Assembly (NCBI GenBank): GCA_905221605.1
Contig: CAJNDS010002590.1
Span: forward strand, 931,918 to 995,917
From: Symbiodinium natans
Lineage: Eukaryota > Sar > Dinophyceae > Suessiales > Symbiodiniaceae
Length of the DNA stretch: 64,000 bases
Direction of reading: 5' to 3'
The translations under genes and the position numbers were made by a program. A model generated the notes under the pieces. The model did no database searches, was not told where the DNA came from, and saw nothing but the letters and a program-made list of their open reading frames with translations. Shown piece by piece: positions 55,452-64,000 of the stretch (position 1 is its first letter; each line of letters starts with the position of its first letter).

Positions 55452-56304
55452 TCATTCAGCAGCAGCAAGATTTCGCGGGTTAGGACAGGACTCCTGGAGC
55501 ATACAGGGCTTAAGGGCTGGGTCTGTCCGAAATGAGAGTCCGACTATTTCAATGCCACCAGGGACCAGGGCCCGAGGTTTAAAGTGAGCAACAGCAGAAC
55601 GTAATGAACCTTCAAACTTCAATATGAATGTGAATGAAAAAAAATCAATCCCAATCCAGTCCGGGCACATGGCGTGCAAAGCATAGGGCGCACTGCGGTT
55701 TGCTTCGTCTTCTGTCCACAAATACTTGACCTTGTGCCCATAGTAGAGGGGAGGGCTTCCTCGGGCGATTTGTATGGATTGCGCTGTCATCGTAGTGTCT
55801 GACCCTGATGCTTCCAAGAGGATGCGGCCCTCAATGAAGAGCTTGGTCACACGACCCTGATACACAGTCAACCTCTCCAGCAGCAGTGCGCAATCAGGGT
55901 CCATGCAGTCGTCCTGGCGGATGTAGCGAAGGGCTTCCGCAGACCAGTCGGCTGTGAGTCCCGCCTCGATGGCGCAGGCCGCGCCCATGGAATCCAGCCA
56001 TGACCCTGCTTGAGTACGTTTTCCAACGTCGAGCCGTGGGTCGGTGACCCTCATTGCCAGCACTGCCGCAATGGCGGCTTGCAGGTTGACGTAGTGCCTG
56101 GAGGAGCTGGCTGAAGACTCGTACCTGGCATCCGCATGACCCACCTGCTTTAAGACCGTGGAAAGGCCAGTCCATTTCTTCATGACCCTTTGTGCCAGCT
56201 GCAGCTCGTAGCGCCATTTTTCGGAGGCCTGCACGGCTGGGAACAAGCCTCCTTCCGCTGCCATGATGACCCTCCATCGCTGGCCCATGCCTCCACTCAG
56301 AAAC
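55452..56304 (-). CDS. exon of the transposase-like gene (middle)
   Basis: It starts after ACTTCCATGAG in phase 2, which matches the preceding exon. Segments include FLSGGMGQRWRVIMAAEGG, EKWRYELQLAQRVMKKWTG, SSRHYVNLQAAIAAVLAM and RLTVYQGRVTKLFIEGRILL. The real donor is probably near 55660 (around YALHAM), with the remainder to the stop at 55452 being intron. Motif copies lie at 55800, 56001, 56045, 56183 and 56267. Confidence 0.55.
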
Positions 56305-56384
56305 CTCATGGAAGTAATTATGACCCTGCCAGGCAAGGAATTTTACTATTGCTATTATTCAATTGACCCTGGCGCTGAAAACAC

Positions 56385-56719
56385 GAAAAATCCCATTTGG
56401 GCAAAGTGCAGCTATCTCGCTTCAATGGGTCGCTCGTGGCGATGCGCTGAACGTGACAGGAGTCGCGTGCAATGACCCCGACGTTGGGCAACGCAAAGCG
56501 AAGGAGCTTCAAGGCCTTCTGCACGGCACCGTCTGCGATGACCCCGTTGACCCTGTTCACGACATGCTGAAACAACTCGGTGTCTTCACCACACACCTGC
56601 TTTATGGCGTTCCGTATGGATTGTGTGACCCTCTCACCGTAGTCGTCTTCCATGTCCTTGAGGTCGCCATCATCCGCTGACAGGCTCTCCACCCACAGAA
56701 CACCACGGCGTGTCTCGAT
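56385..56719 (-). CDS. exon of the transposase-like gene with VIADGA motif
   Basis: 335 bp in phase 0, out phase 2. It follows the acceptor ATAACCCTGTCAG and precedes GTGTTTTC. The peptide has an acidic loop (DDGDLKDMEDDYGERV), then VNGVIADGAVQKALKLLRFA and a His-containing segment SCHVQRIATSDPL. The D in VIADGA followed by C-H is the arrangement of the second catalytic aspartate in several DDE transposases of the hAT type (family knowledge; assignment is inference). Confidence 0.55.
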
Positions 56720-56801
56720 CTGACAGGGTTATAATAATGATATAATAAGTCAGTTAAGGTAGTACAGACTGGAAATTAGGGTGTTCTAGCTGACAGTGTA
56801 C

Positions 56802-57334
56802 ATGTTTGGAAGCTCTGGCCTTGTCGTTGACCCTGACAGAACACTTGTACCGCATGACTCTCCAGCGGCCTTTGTCGTCTAAGGACAAGGAAATGGACCT
56901 TGACTGACGAAGGGTCTCGCGATGCCTGTTGCGAATGGATAACGCCATGATCTCGATCATGGCCTTAATGACCCTGGAGTCCGCATCACGGTGCCGACGT
57001 CTCATCCCTCGCGTGAAGCGGGACGTTGACAGTTGGGTGCCAGTGTGACTGAATGACCCTGACAAGTTTTCCCAAACCACCAACCAGTCCGCCACTTGTG
57101 GCACTGACCCACTGAGCAGCGCCTCGTCACCATCCTCCCGCAGGAGCTGCGTCGGTGGTGTATCGGGCTCCATGAAGCATCTCATGGCCAGCTTGTGAAC
57201 CTTGCTCTGAGTTGAGTGGAGGAGCAGCGCACTGGCCTGAACGGAGCTCATGGCATTCACCTCGTACCTGCCCCACTTGGTACTGAATCGTCTGACCCTG
57301 CCTCGGCATGAACTTGTGGCCAGTTCTTGCTTTG
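56802..57334 (-). CDS. exon of the transposase-like gene with LSLDDKG motif
   Basis: 533 bp. It follows ATGTCACCCCAG with two bases completing a codon from the previous exon, and ends before GTACAC in phase 0. It carries FSTKWGRYEV and LLLHSTQSKVHKLA, whose two His may pair with C-x2-C on the previous exon to give a BED/C2H2-like finger. Later comes SISLSLDDKGRWRVMRYKC, where D could be the first catalytic acid of an RNase H fold. Confidence 0.58.
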
Positions 57335-57461
57335 CTGGGGTGACATTAGTAGTAGTCAAATTCACGTTATTACTATATACTATTAATTGAATGTAACAAC
57401 TTACGTCTGGATGTTACTGCTGAATCTCAAGCATCTTCAGTCAGGACACTGGTAAGCTTGC

Positions 57462-57585
57462 CCTGGACCTGAGCCTCCTCTGTCTTGTGCAGCATGTTCG
57501 CGCACAGGTGACATCCCAGGCCCCACTTTCCAGCAGGCCAGGCGGCCGGTCTGGTCCCAAGCCACGTCACCAGCTGCTTTCGACC
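57462..57585 (-). CDS. small exon of the transposase-like gene with C-x2-C
   Basis: 124 bp. It starts in phase 0 after GATGGTGCAG, ends in phase 1 before a GC donor (GCAAGC), and both joins are in phase with neighbours. The peptide runs KQLVTWLGTRPAAW, then KWGLGCHLCANML. The Cys pair is the likely first half of a zinc finger completed by the next exon. Confidence 0.58.
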
Positions 57586-57673
57586 CTGCACCATCATTTT
57601 CACCGTGCCGGGCCTAAGCAGTCACACTCCCTTATTATTGATTGTTAACAATTTTAACCGGACCCTCACTCAC

Positions 57674-58210
57674 AGAAAAAGTCTCCCACCAAATTCCTTC
57701 TCTGCTGCAGACACGAGTCCCATCACTGGAAAGCCACACCGAACTCATCTTCTGAAACCGGCAGCGTGGGCAGTCATCGGTTGGGTTTTTCCCGTGCTTT
57801 TGCTTGTGCTCTGCATCTGACCATGACAGATACTCGTCCCGCACAGTTTCGTTCCCGCCCTTAGCCTTCCACCATGGCCCTGAAAGAGCTTTCTTGGACC
57901 TTGGCCGTCTTACCTGCTGCACAGAACTGGAATCTGCAGAGGCGGCTTCGCGGTGCGCAGAACTGGAATCTGCAGAGGCGGCTTCGCGGCGCGCAGAACT
58001 GGAAGCTGCAGAGGAGGCTTTGCGGCGCGCAGAACTGGAATCTGCAGAGGCGGCTGACCCTTTGCCGGCTGTTCTTTTTTTTGGGACCGGCACGACCTGA
58101 CCCTGTGCACCCTTCAGTCGCTTGCCAGAATCTTTGCCGGGCACAGCTGCATCATTGTCGTCGCTGAAATGCGACAGCAGCCGCTTTCGCTCTTCATTGA
58201 GGATCGGCAT
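57674..58210 (-). CDS. first recognised exon of the transposase-like gene
   Basis: The ATG at 58208-58210 has an in-frame TGA 33 nt upstream. The exon ends at a consensus donor GTGAGT. The protein starts MPILNEERKRLLSHFSDDND, then a Lys/Gly region, four 12-residue Ala/Ser/Asp repeats, a basic patch (RRPRSKKAL), and DDCPRCRFQKM with a C-x2-C. Together with the downstream exons it gives a protein of roughly 1,100 residues. Transposase function is inferred from the later exons only. Confidence 0.58.
57922..58054 (-). repeat. four tandem 36-bp coding repeats
   Basis: Units begin at 57922, 57958, 57994 and 58030 and encode a 12-residue repeat of the type AASADSSSAHRE. The units differ slightly. 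The last one runs directly into a TGACCCT copy at 58055. Confidence 0.92.
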
Positions 58211-58429
58211 GGCGAGGCCGTTGACAAAACTGTGTCTGACTCACGCACATGTCCTGGGTGACATTACTTGACCCCGTCACTGTCATTCCTGCCACGTCCT
58301 GCAGATTCTCAAGGACCCTAGTAGAGGCTGCTGGCTGTCATCCGTTATGTTACTGCAGTCATGCAATCGGTCCAGGCTACACACGGTCAGTCATCAGCAA
58401 AACGGATGCAAAGTGACCCTGTTACACAC

Positions 58430-58477
58430 TGACACACACAACACACACAAGACACACACACACACACACACACACAC

Positions 58478-58508
<31 letters not shown>

Positions 58509-58665
58509 CACACACGCACACAACACACACAACACACACGCACACAACACACACACACACAGCACACACACACACACAGACACACACACACACACACACA
58601 CACACAGCACACGCACACACACACACAGAGCACACACACACACACACACAACAGAAAACACACAA

Positions 58666-58696
<31 letters not shown>

Positions 58697-58708
58697 GACA
58701 CACACACA

Positions 58709-58741
<33 letters not shown>
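58430..58741. repeat. long (CA)n microsatellite
   Basis: About 310 bp of CA repeats with interruptions (GACACA, ACGCACA, CAGAAAACA). Long His/Thr or Cys/Val frames across it on both strands are repeat translations. Confidence 0.97.
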
Positions 58742-58743
<2 letters not shown>

Positions 58744-59070
58744 TCTTACAGCACCAATGCCAGGGGCCCCACTGCGGCAGCGGCACCATCTGGAAGACGA
58801 ATGGCTCGCCTGCCCAAGCGAACTCTGTCACGCGACACGGACACAAGAGACCCTGCAAACATGACATGCCAGGAGCTGGGCTTTGGGGATGTATCATCAC
58901 ACTTGTAGACACTGAATCTGAATCAGTCTGACTTCACACACGCACACACCTTCCTACACCAAATCCAGGGGCCCCACTGCGGCAGCGGAACCATCTGAAA
59001 GACGAATGGCTCACCTGCCCAAGCGAACTCCGTTGCACGACACGGACACAAGAGACCCTAGGAACATGAC
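58735..59070 (-). CDS. tandemly duplicated small coding exon
   Basis: Two copies, 58735-58865 and 58941-59070, about 90% alike by eye, each preceded on the plus strand by CA repeats. On the minus strand both keep the same frame, reading TEFAWAGEPFVFQMVPLPQW followed by GPW. Conservation of the peptide in both copies supports coding function. A third partial duplication (TGTATCATCACACTTGTA) lies at 58895 and 59211. Which gene it belongs to, C or the transposase-like gene, is unclear. Confidence 0.5.
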
Positions 59071-59385
59071 GCTAGCATGGTCTGTGCTGAACATGGCACA
59101 AATGCAAATTCATTTTGTCTTGTCTGCCGGCGACTGCATGAGGCAGTATCCAGGATGTCTTGCAGACCACTGACCCTCATCAGAGTCATCAAAGCTGAGC
59201 TATATTATTATCTGTATCATCACACTTGTACACTGAATCTGAGTCTCACGGAGTCAGAAGAGCCAGTGAATCAGAAGACTTATTATGGCAGCACACCTCT
59301 TCAGTGAGTCTGACCATGGAAAACAGATGCCGCGTCTCTTCGACGCGCTGGGCACATATTCTCTGACCCTGGTCTGACCCTGAGT

Positions 59386-60498
59386 CTAGGCTGCTTGCTC
59401 CTCGTCATCCTCTGACCCTGGCAACACTGGGATGGTGTCCTGGAGCGGGGTCTCCAGCTCGTCCGCAAACAAGTCCTGGACTGCCTGGGACAAATCCTTC
59501 TCAAACAGGTAATGACCCTGGGACACCACCTTTCGAAGCGACGCGAGGTCCAGCACGTTGGAGAGCCACGAGGCCTGCTCAGCTGACCCTGCGAAGGCCA
59601 CATAGTGCACTCCAGACTCGACGCAGGCCAACGCCAGCTGGGGGGCCCCCTTCAAGTCGACAACAAGCTTGACCCTCCAGGCAGAGAGGAACTCAGTCCA
59701 GAAGGCCTGACCCTTTGACTCTGACCACATGAAGGGCACAGACTGGTCTGCGCTGTATCCATCCGGCGCAATGTCTATTGACCCTGTAATGCCCACCGAT
59801 TCGGCCATGGTCCTCTTTGCCTGCTGTGACATTGTAGGGCTGCAGTCAGGCCGACGAAGCGTCCAGCTGCCCTTGTAGACACTTGACCCATCGTCTGCGC
59901 GCGCGGCAAGTTTGGACTTGTTCCCGCACCCCAACTTGCAGTAGTACATCTCATGCTGCAAAGCCGAGAATGGCAGCCGGCGTGTGCGAACTTGACCCTC
60001 CGGATTCTTCTTTGGCTCTGGCTCTTGGTACATCAGCATGCCTTCGCTCATGCTTTCAAAGCCAGTGAGCTCCGCCAGCATTGATCTTCGTGCCTTGGAC
60101 CGCCCATCGAAGGCGAAGCCGAGCTCGAAACTTTTCTGGCAAGAGCTGTTCATGTAGTCAAACGCAGCCTCCACCTGTCTCTTGCTCAGTGACCCCGTTT
60201 GGGCAGCCTCCTGCCATGGCTTCTTTTGTGTGCCCCAAGCACAATCCATGGCCAGAATGGTCACTTCATGACCCTCATTCAACTTGAAGCGTATCTTGAA
60301 GGCCTCCTTTGCCCGCGTCACGGCTGCCTGCATCTCAGCGACAGTCTTGGCCTCGGAGACCAAGCAAAGACGTTTTCTGGCATTCTGCGCTCGCTTCCAA
60401 ACCTCCTTCCGCTCCTCCATGGCAGACTTCATGGGGTCCTCGGGGTTGGAAGCCATCCTGCACAAGGTCCTCAAGGAGAGATTCGGACCCTGTGACAT
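59386..60498 (-). CDS. gene C, dinoflagellate-type protein of unknown function
   Basis: 370 codons, ATG to TAG. An in-frame ATG 42 nt further in (60454-60456, MASNPEDP) is an equally good start. The N-terminal 60 residues are a charged helix (MEERKEVWKRAQNARKRL). The middle contains SALQHEMYYCKLGCGNKSKL with paired Cys. The C-terminal part reads VKLVVDLKGAPQLALACVES, then YVAFAGSAEQASWLSNVLD, which has the look of a Rossmann/SAM-binding strand-loop-helix but lacks a clear GxGxG. Fourteen TGACCCT copies fall in or beside it. It could be a downstream exon of gene B instead of a separate gene. Confidence 0.6.
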   Translation of the reverse strand: MSQGPNLSLRTLCRMASNPEDPMKSAMEERKEVWKRAQNARKRLCLVSEAKTVAEMQAAVTRAKEAFKIRFKLNEGHEVTILAMDCAWGTQKKPWQEAAQTGSLSKRQVEAAFDYMNSSCQKSFELGFAFDGRSKARRSMLAELTGFESMSEGMLMYQEPEPKKNPEGQVRTRRLPFSALQHEMYYCKLGCGNKSKLAARADDGSSVYKGSWTLRRPDCSPTMSQQAKRTMAESVGITGSIDIAPDGYSADQSVPFMWSESKGQAFWTEFLSAWRVKLVVDLKGAPQLALACVESGVHYVAFAGSAEQASWLSNVLDLASLRKVVSQGHYLFEKDLSQAVQDLFADELETPLQDTIPVLPGSEDDEEQAA

Positions 60499-60588
60499 TC
60501 CAGAGACAGACCTGAGATGTGCAACTTTTCATTGGACACGAAACTAAGCTTAGGCTTTGAACTCAGGCCACAAGTTTCAAACTGACAA

Positions 60589-62305
60589 TCAGGACACTGA
60601 CTGGGCTCGCGACTGACCCTGGCGAACAGACTCCAGCAAGTTCCCAAACTGCCGAATCGCTGCAACCAGCACGCCCACCACCTTGTCATCCTCCTTGTGC
60701 GAACTGGAGAGTGTCTTCTCCAGCTCGGCATCAGCTGCGAGCGTCAAGAGGGCTTCGTCGAAGTGACCCTCAGTGATTTTCTGGCAAAGGGACAAGAGCT
60801 CCCGGCTGCAATTGTGACCCAGACCAGCCTTGACTCGATTAGCAACTTCCTCATCCAGAACCCCTTCTTCTGACACAGGGAACGTTGTGTGGAAGAGTAA
60901 CGGGTCCTGGAAGACGTGCAAAACCTGATCTTGCATCTCCTTCTTGCTGGCAGACTCTTCCACAAAGCCAACAAGGTTGCTGAGGTAGTGCATGATGCGG
61001 TACCGGGTGAGGACGAGGCTGACATACCCGACCTTGTTCTGAGGGTCGATGGTCGTGATGGAGAAGAAGGCAGCGTCCGTGACCCTTCTGTGGAGCGTCA
61101 CCAGCGCGCTCCTGAGGAATATCTCCACAGCTTCAGCCCCCGGCAGGATATTCTTCACCACCACCATGTGACCTTGACACACCTTGCACATGCGCATGAT
61201 CTTGGTGTAGTCTTGCGTCAAAGCCTTTGGGCTATAAATTCGCTCGATGTCCTTCAGCAGCTGAACCGAGGTGCCGGACAGCAGCTGACTCTGAAGCATC
61301 AAGCACTGGGTGTGATTCTTGTTGACCGGTTTGCCCTCTAGTGTCAGCCCGGTGCGGTTCAGGTCAGCTGCCGACTTGTCTGACCCTGAAAGCTTGACAT
61401 CTTCGAGGCTAGCCATCTGAAGTGCGCGCAGTGACCATGACAGCCACGACTCGCCTAGATGCTTTCCCGCAGCCTTCATGGCGGTGTTCAGCTTGTTCTC
61501 CTCCAGCAACCGACCCTGGGGGGAGACATTCACGTAGACAGTGACTGTCCACGACAAGCTTGCCTTCATCAGCAAATTGACCCTGTCCTCGTTATTCTCT
61601 TTGAAAGCCTGGGCCAGCTGAACATAGAAGCTGCTGAGCAGCCGTGACCCTGAGATGACATTGATCTTGGTCGGCAAGGTGTCGGCCGGGATCTTGGGCA
61701 CTGTGCCGGACATGGTGAACGGGCACAAGATGTGGCCTTTCTCCCCAGGAACAAAGACCTGCAACAAGCACGTGACACAAGAATATTCAAAAGCATTAAA
61801 TTATCAAAATAAAGCACTGTGCATTCTGTCAAAGCCTGGCCTGGGAACCCAACAAAACAAGAGACTTCCAGCTCGCGTCACCCTCTGCGTCGATGGACAG
61901 CACCCAAGCAGTCGCCGCAGCTTCATAGACGCCGTGGCCTTTCAATGCCTTCTTCATGTTGCTCAGGTCCCAGGTTTCCTTGATTCCCTGACCCTCCTGG
62001 ATCTTAAGAGGCTGCACAGCCTCCAAAGACTTCGGAATCGACTTGCCCAGCAGAGACTTGCCATGACCCAGCAGCCACTTCCAGGCCTCGCTGCGTGTGT
62101 AGGGAATCAAGTGTCGCAGGGTTGACTCCGCCGGCTCGTTCTCGTCTGCCGGCAGTGACCAAAACAGCGGCACGGCCGGCACCGCAGGCTCCACCATGTC
62201 TGCCAGCCCGGCCGCTTCCTCAGCCTCCGGATCCTCCTGACCCTGCTCGCCGTGCGTCTTCACCGAAACACGGCGGCGCTTGACAGCGCCTTCGCTGCTT
62301 GCCAT
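60589..62305 (-). CDS. gene B, two-exon protein of unknown function
   Basis: The start MASSEGAVKRRRVSVK at 62305 is followed by an acidic segment and SEAWKWLLGHGKSLLGKS. Exon 1 probably ends at 61841 at a GC donor. Exon 2 begins at 61758 after GTGCTTGTTGCAG; the intron of about 82 bp keeps phase (LVLLGSQ joined to VFVPGEKG). Exon 2 is open for about 390 codons, with a C-x2-C (MCKVCQGHMVVVKN) and helical segments, to a stop at 60589. No family recognised. Copies of TGACCCT at 60614, 60764, 61080, 61381, 61578, 61645, 61989 and 62238 lie inside it. Confidence 0.6.
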
Positions 62306-62630
62306 TGTCAGTCGAATGGCCTGGCCCAGCAGGGCGCGCTTTTGACACAAATCAAAAAATGGCTGCGCAGGCCAAGCGCAATTCCCAAACATGTAGCAGC
62401 ATCAACAATACCAAGCACAGCTGAAACAGAGCACAAAACTTGGCGCACGCTGCGGGCTATGTCGGCTATGTTTTCCGTCGTTTCACTCATAGTCGCAGTG
62501 GGTCAATGACCCTGCGAGCACGGACAAGCCACTTCCAATGGCCACAAACACAATAGAGTCATTTAAGTCCTGACTGAATCATATTGTTCTTGACGCCGTC
62601 AGGACTCGTCCGTTGCATGGCCCTGACAAG

Positions 62631-63986
62631 CTATGCAAACAACTGCTTCAAACGGCTGGCCGCACTTGTCTCCACAAGCTTCGGCTGGGGATCTCCGCGC
62701 CTCTTTTTGGGCAACGGTGGCTTAGCTGAGTGAGCTCCTTTGACCTTGGCATTGGAGGCTCTTTTGGCCCGCGGCTGCTTCTTTGGCAGAGCAGGCTTCT
62801 GCAACAATGTTCTGGCCCTGTCCTTGACTCGGGCTCGCTTCACATACTTTCCTTGGAGCTTGCGCAGCCCACTCTCCGTTTCCAGCAGCTTCCAGCTCAG
62901 CACCTGCGGCGGCAGGACAAACTTCGTTGACCCTGCCGGCACCCCTGCCACACAGTCTGATCCTGACGGCTGACCCTGGACGATGTTGGCCTTCCGCCAA
63001 TCGACCAGGGCCATAGCCAGTGCCATGGCCAAGGCGACAGCGTCCACGTGCATCGCATTTCCAGCCAGGCGACACAGGCGGCTCTGCACGGACTCATCGA
63101 TGACGAGGCTGTCTGGGTTCACACCCATGTGACCCAGCTTGTCTGTGGCAGACAACAGTCGGCACTCCTTGCCGTTGCCGCTGACCCTGACCACCTTGCT
63201 GCTGGTCGTGAGGGTCGGCAAAACGTCCCACAGCGCGGGGGCTCTGTGGATGCTCTGGGACACGTCGACAAACAGCTCGCCCTGACCCTGCATCTTTGCA
63301 GCCTCAACGACCATGTTCAAGAGATCTAGTTCACGCTCTGTGAGGTTGTCGCAAGCAAGGTTTCCACGTGACCTTGTGAGCTGCAGATGGTCCCGAACAC
63401 GCTCATGCAGAGTCTTCCAGCCCCCCTTGCTCTCGAGACCCTTGAATCTCAGACGGGGGCCCGCGCGAGGCTTCTGGACCGACCCTGGTCTCACACTGCT
63501 TACCAAGGTGTGAACCAAAGCTGACATCAGGGGTCTGTCAGCCACCTGCACATCCTTGCGCACGAGGATGAAGAACAACCTGGGCCTGGTGCACTGCAGA
63601 CCCAGTGAGCGGTGGGGGCAAACTGGCACACAGAACATTGTGTACAGGTCCAGGAGACCCCCGGCGCGGAAGATAGAAAACAGGCGAGCGCGGTGTGAAA
63701 GGATGTTCATCACGTTCTCATAGACACTCCACACTGGCCGCTGCTCCATAGTGACCCTGACCACATGCTTCACCAAAGCTGCGGCCGGGTGCTTCCACCC
63801 AGCCTTCTTGCTTGAATTTTGCTTGCTGAAAGGTTGACATGGAAAGCCACAGACATACCCGCTGATGTCATGGACGGGCCGTGACCCTGTCATGTCCTCG
63901 TACAGGTACTGGGGCTTGCTGTTGTCCGCGAGAAACTGGCGGCAGACTGGGTCGATGTCGCAGCTGAACCTGATTGATCCTAAACC
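62631..63986 (-). CDS. DNA (cytosine-5) methyltransferase, 5' end outside the window
   Basis: Conserved C5-methyltransferase motifs appear in order. FSCDIDPVCRQFL upstream of the first ATG matches motif II; GFPCQPFS holds the catalytic Pro-Cys (residues 16-23 from the ATG at 63893); YENV (58-61) is motif VI; RPRLFFIL (103-110) is motif VIII; LPTLTT (225-230) fits motif IX; GNAMHV (278-283) is motif X. The catalytic Cys and the Glu of ENV are intact. The frame extends upstream of 63893 to an acceptor near 63970 (AATCAG), so motif I lies on an exon beyond the window. The C-terminus is a long basic tail (KKQPRAKRASNAKVKG-type), plausible for DNA binding. Cytosine methyltransferases have been reported in Symbiodinium retrotransposons. 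No reverse transcriptase is visible beside this one. Confidence 0.88.
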   Translation of the reverse strand, partial: GLGSIRFSCDIDPVCRQFLADNSKPQYLYEDMTGSRPVHDISGYVCGFPCQPFSKQNSSKKAGWKHPAAALVKHVVRVTMEQRPVWSVYENVMNILSHRARLFSIFRAGGLLDLYTMFCVPVCPHRSLGLQCTRPRLFFILVRKDVQVADRPLMSALVHTLVSSVRPGSVQKPRAGPRLRFKGLESKGGWKTLHERVRDHLQLTRSRGNLACDNLTERELDLLNMVVEAAKMQGQGELFVDVSQSIHRAPALWDVLPTLTTSSKVVRVSGNGKECRLLSATDKLGHMGVNPDSLVIDESVQSRLCRLAGNAMHVDAVALAMALAMALVDWRKANIVQGQPSGSDCVAGVPAGSTKFVLPPQVLSWKLLETESGLRKLQGKYVKRARVKDRARTLLQKPALPKKQPRAKRASNAKVKGAHSAKPPLPKKRRGDPQPKLVETSAASRLKQLFA

Positions 63987-64000
63987 CTATTTAACCCCTA

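Larger units (their letters stand above)
52675..63888 (-). other. 52 oriented copies of TGACCCT (AGGGTCA on the coding strand)
   Basis: Counted by eye. Examples by first base: 52675, 53635, 54389, 55029, 56001, 56045, 56321, 56364, 57054, 58098, 59364, 59375, 59413, 59708, 60614, 61578, 62238, 62928, 62971, 63182, 63283, 63752, 63882. Mean spacing is near 215 bp. Most are followed by G. I found no AGGGTCA on the plus strand in the same interval. Copies fall in all three codon frames (GlySer, ArgVal, GlnGly) and in non-coding gaps. Confidence 0.9.
52675..64000 (-). mobile_element. putative large element or gene block: methyltransferase plus transposase-like gene, motif-saturated
   Basis: A compact minus-strand block with far higher coding density than the rest of the window. 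Transcription order is C5-methyltransferase (62631-63986), unrecognised gene B (60589-62305), unrecognised gene C (59386-60498), then a multi-exon gene (53567-58210) with zinc-finger-like and possible DDE-transposase-like features. The whole block, including gaps, is marked by oriented TGACCCT heptamers. I found no terminal inverted repeats, and the right end is outside the window. So 'mobile element' is an inference from gene content; a host gene cluster is the main alternative. Confidence 0.4.

Noticed and set aside
58347-58931. 194-codon plus-strand and 172-codon minus-strand frames
   Set aside because: Both are translations of the (CA)n tract; only the duplicated exon to its right has conserved non-repeat coding sequence.
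62340-62392. Possible relict dinoflagellate spliced leader (CAGCCATTTTTTGAT) upstream of gene B
   Set aside because: It shares only AGCCATTTT with the known leader and lacks the GGCTCAAG end; coincidence is likely.

Overview
The window looks like nuclear DNA of a dinoflagellate, most likely a Symbiodiniaceae-type alga (inference). The signs are interstitial CCCTAAA telomere-type tracts, abundant microsatellites and poly-C/G runs, an intact Ty1/copia element of the kind abundant in these genomes, a retroelement- or transposon-associated cytosine methyltransferase, and very short exons with AG acceptors and both GT and GC donors. Every host-type exon I could support is on the minus strand, which fits unidirectional gene clusters. 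There are no bacterial operons, rRNA, tRNA or CRISPR.

Layout. 1-16.9 kb: intron-rich minus-strand coding exons (phase-compatible chain at 2.4-5.2 kb; others to 15.9 kb), a two-exon membrane RING-H2 gene at 11.8-12.8 kb, and a telomere-type tract at 12.86 kb. 16.9-28.9 kb: AT-rich and telomere-derived satellite DNA, into which a 9.39-kb copia element has inserted on the plus strand. The element has 296-bp LTRs differing at one base, a 5-bp target duplication AATTT, and one open reading frame of 2,926 codons. A hairpin satellite whose units invert about a central point follows at 28.25-28.9 kb. 29-52.5 kb: more scattered short minus-strand exons, including a J-domain fragment, plus fold-back repeats and simple repeats. 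52.5-64 kb: after a second telomere-type tract comes a dense minus-strand block. From right to left it holds a C5-cytosine methyltransferase (5' end outside the window), two unrecognised genes, and a multi-exon gene with zinc-finger-like and possible DDE-transposase-like features.

Two things stand out. First, the copia polyprotein carries, besides protease, integrase, RT and RNase H, a C5-methyltransferase-like segment, a 2OG-Fe(II) oxygenase-like domain (HxD...H...R), a membrane segment and a C-terminal SAP-like motif. Second, the 52.7-63.9 kb block contains 52 exact copies (hand count) of TGACCCT, all in one orientation, in all three codon frames and in the gaps between exons. I know of no family feature that explains this, and it is my best candidate for an undescribed system.

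Limits: exon ends are read by eye from splice signals and reading phase, with no transcript or database support. Many short exons are probably missed, especially on the plus strand, which I searched less.
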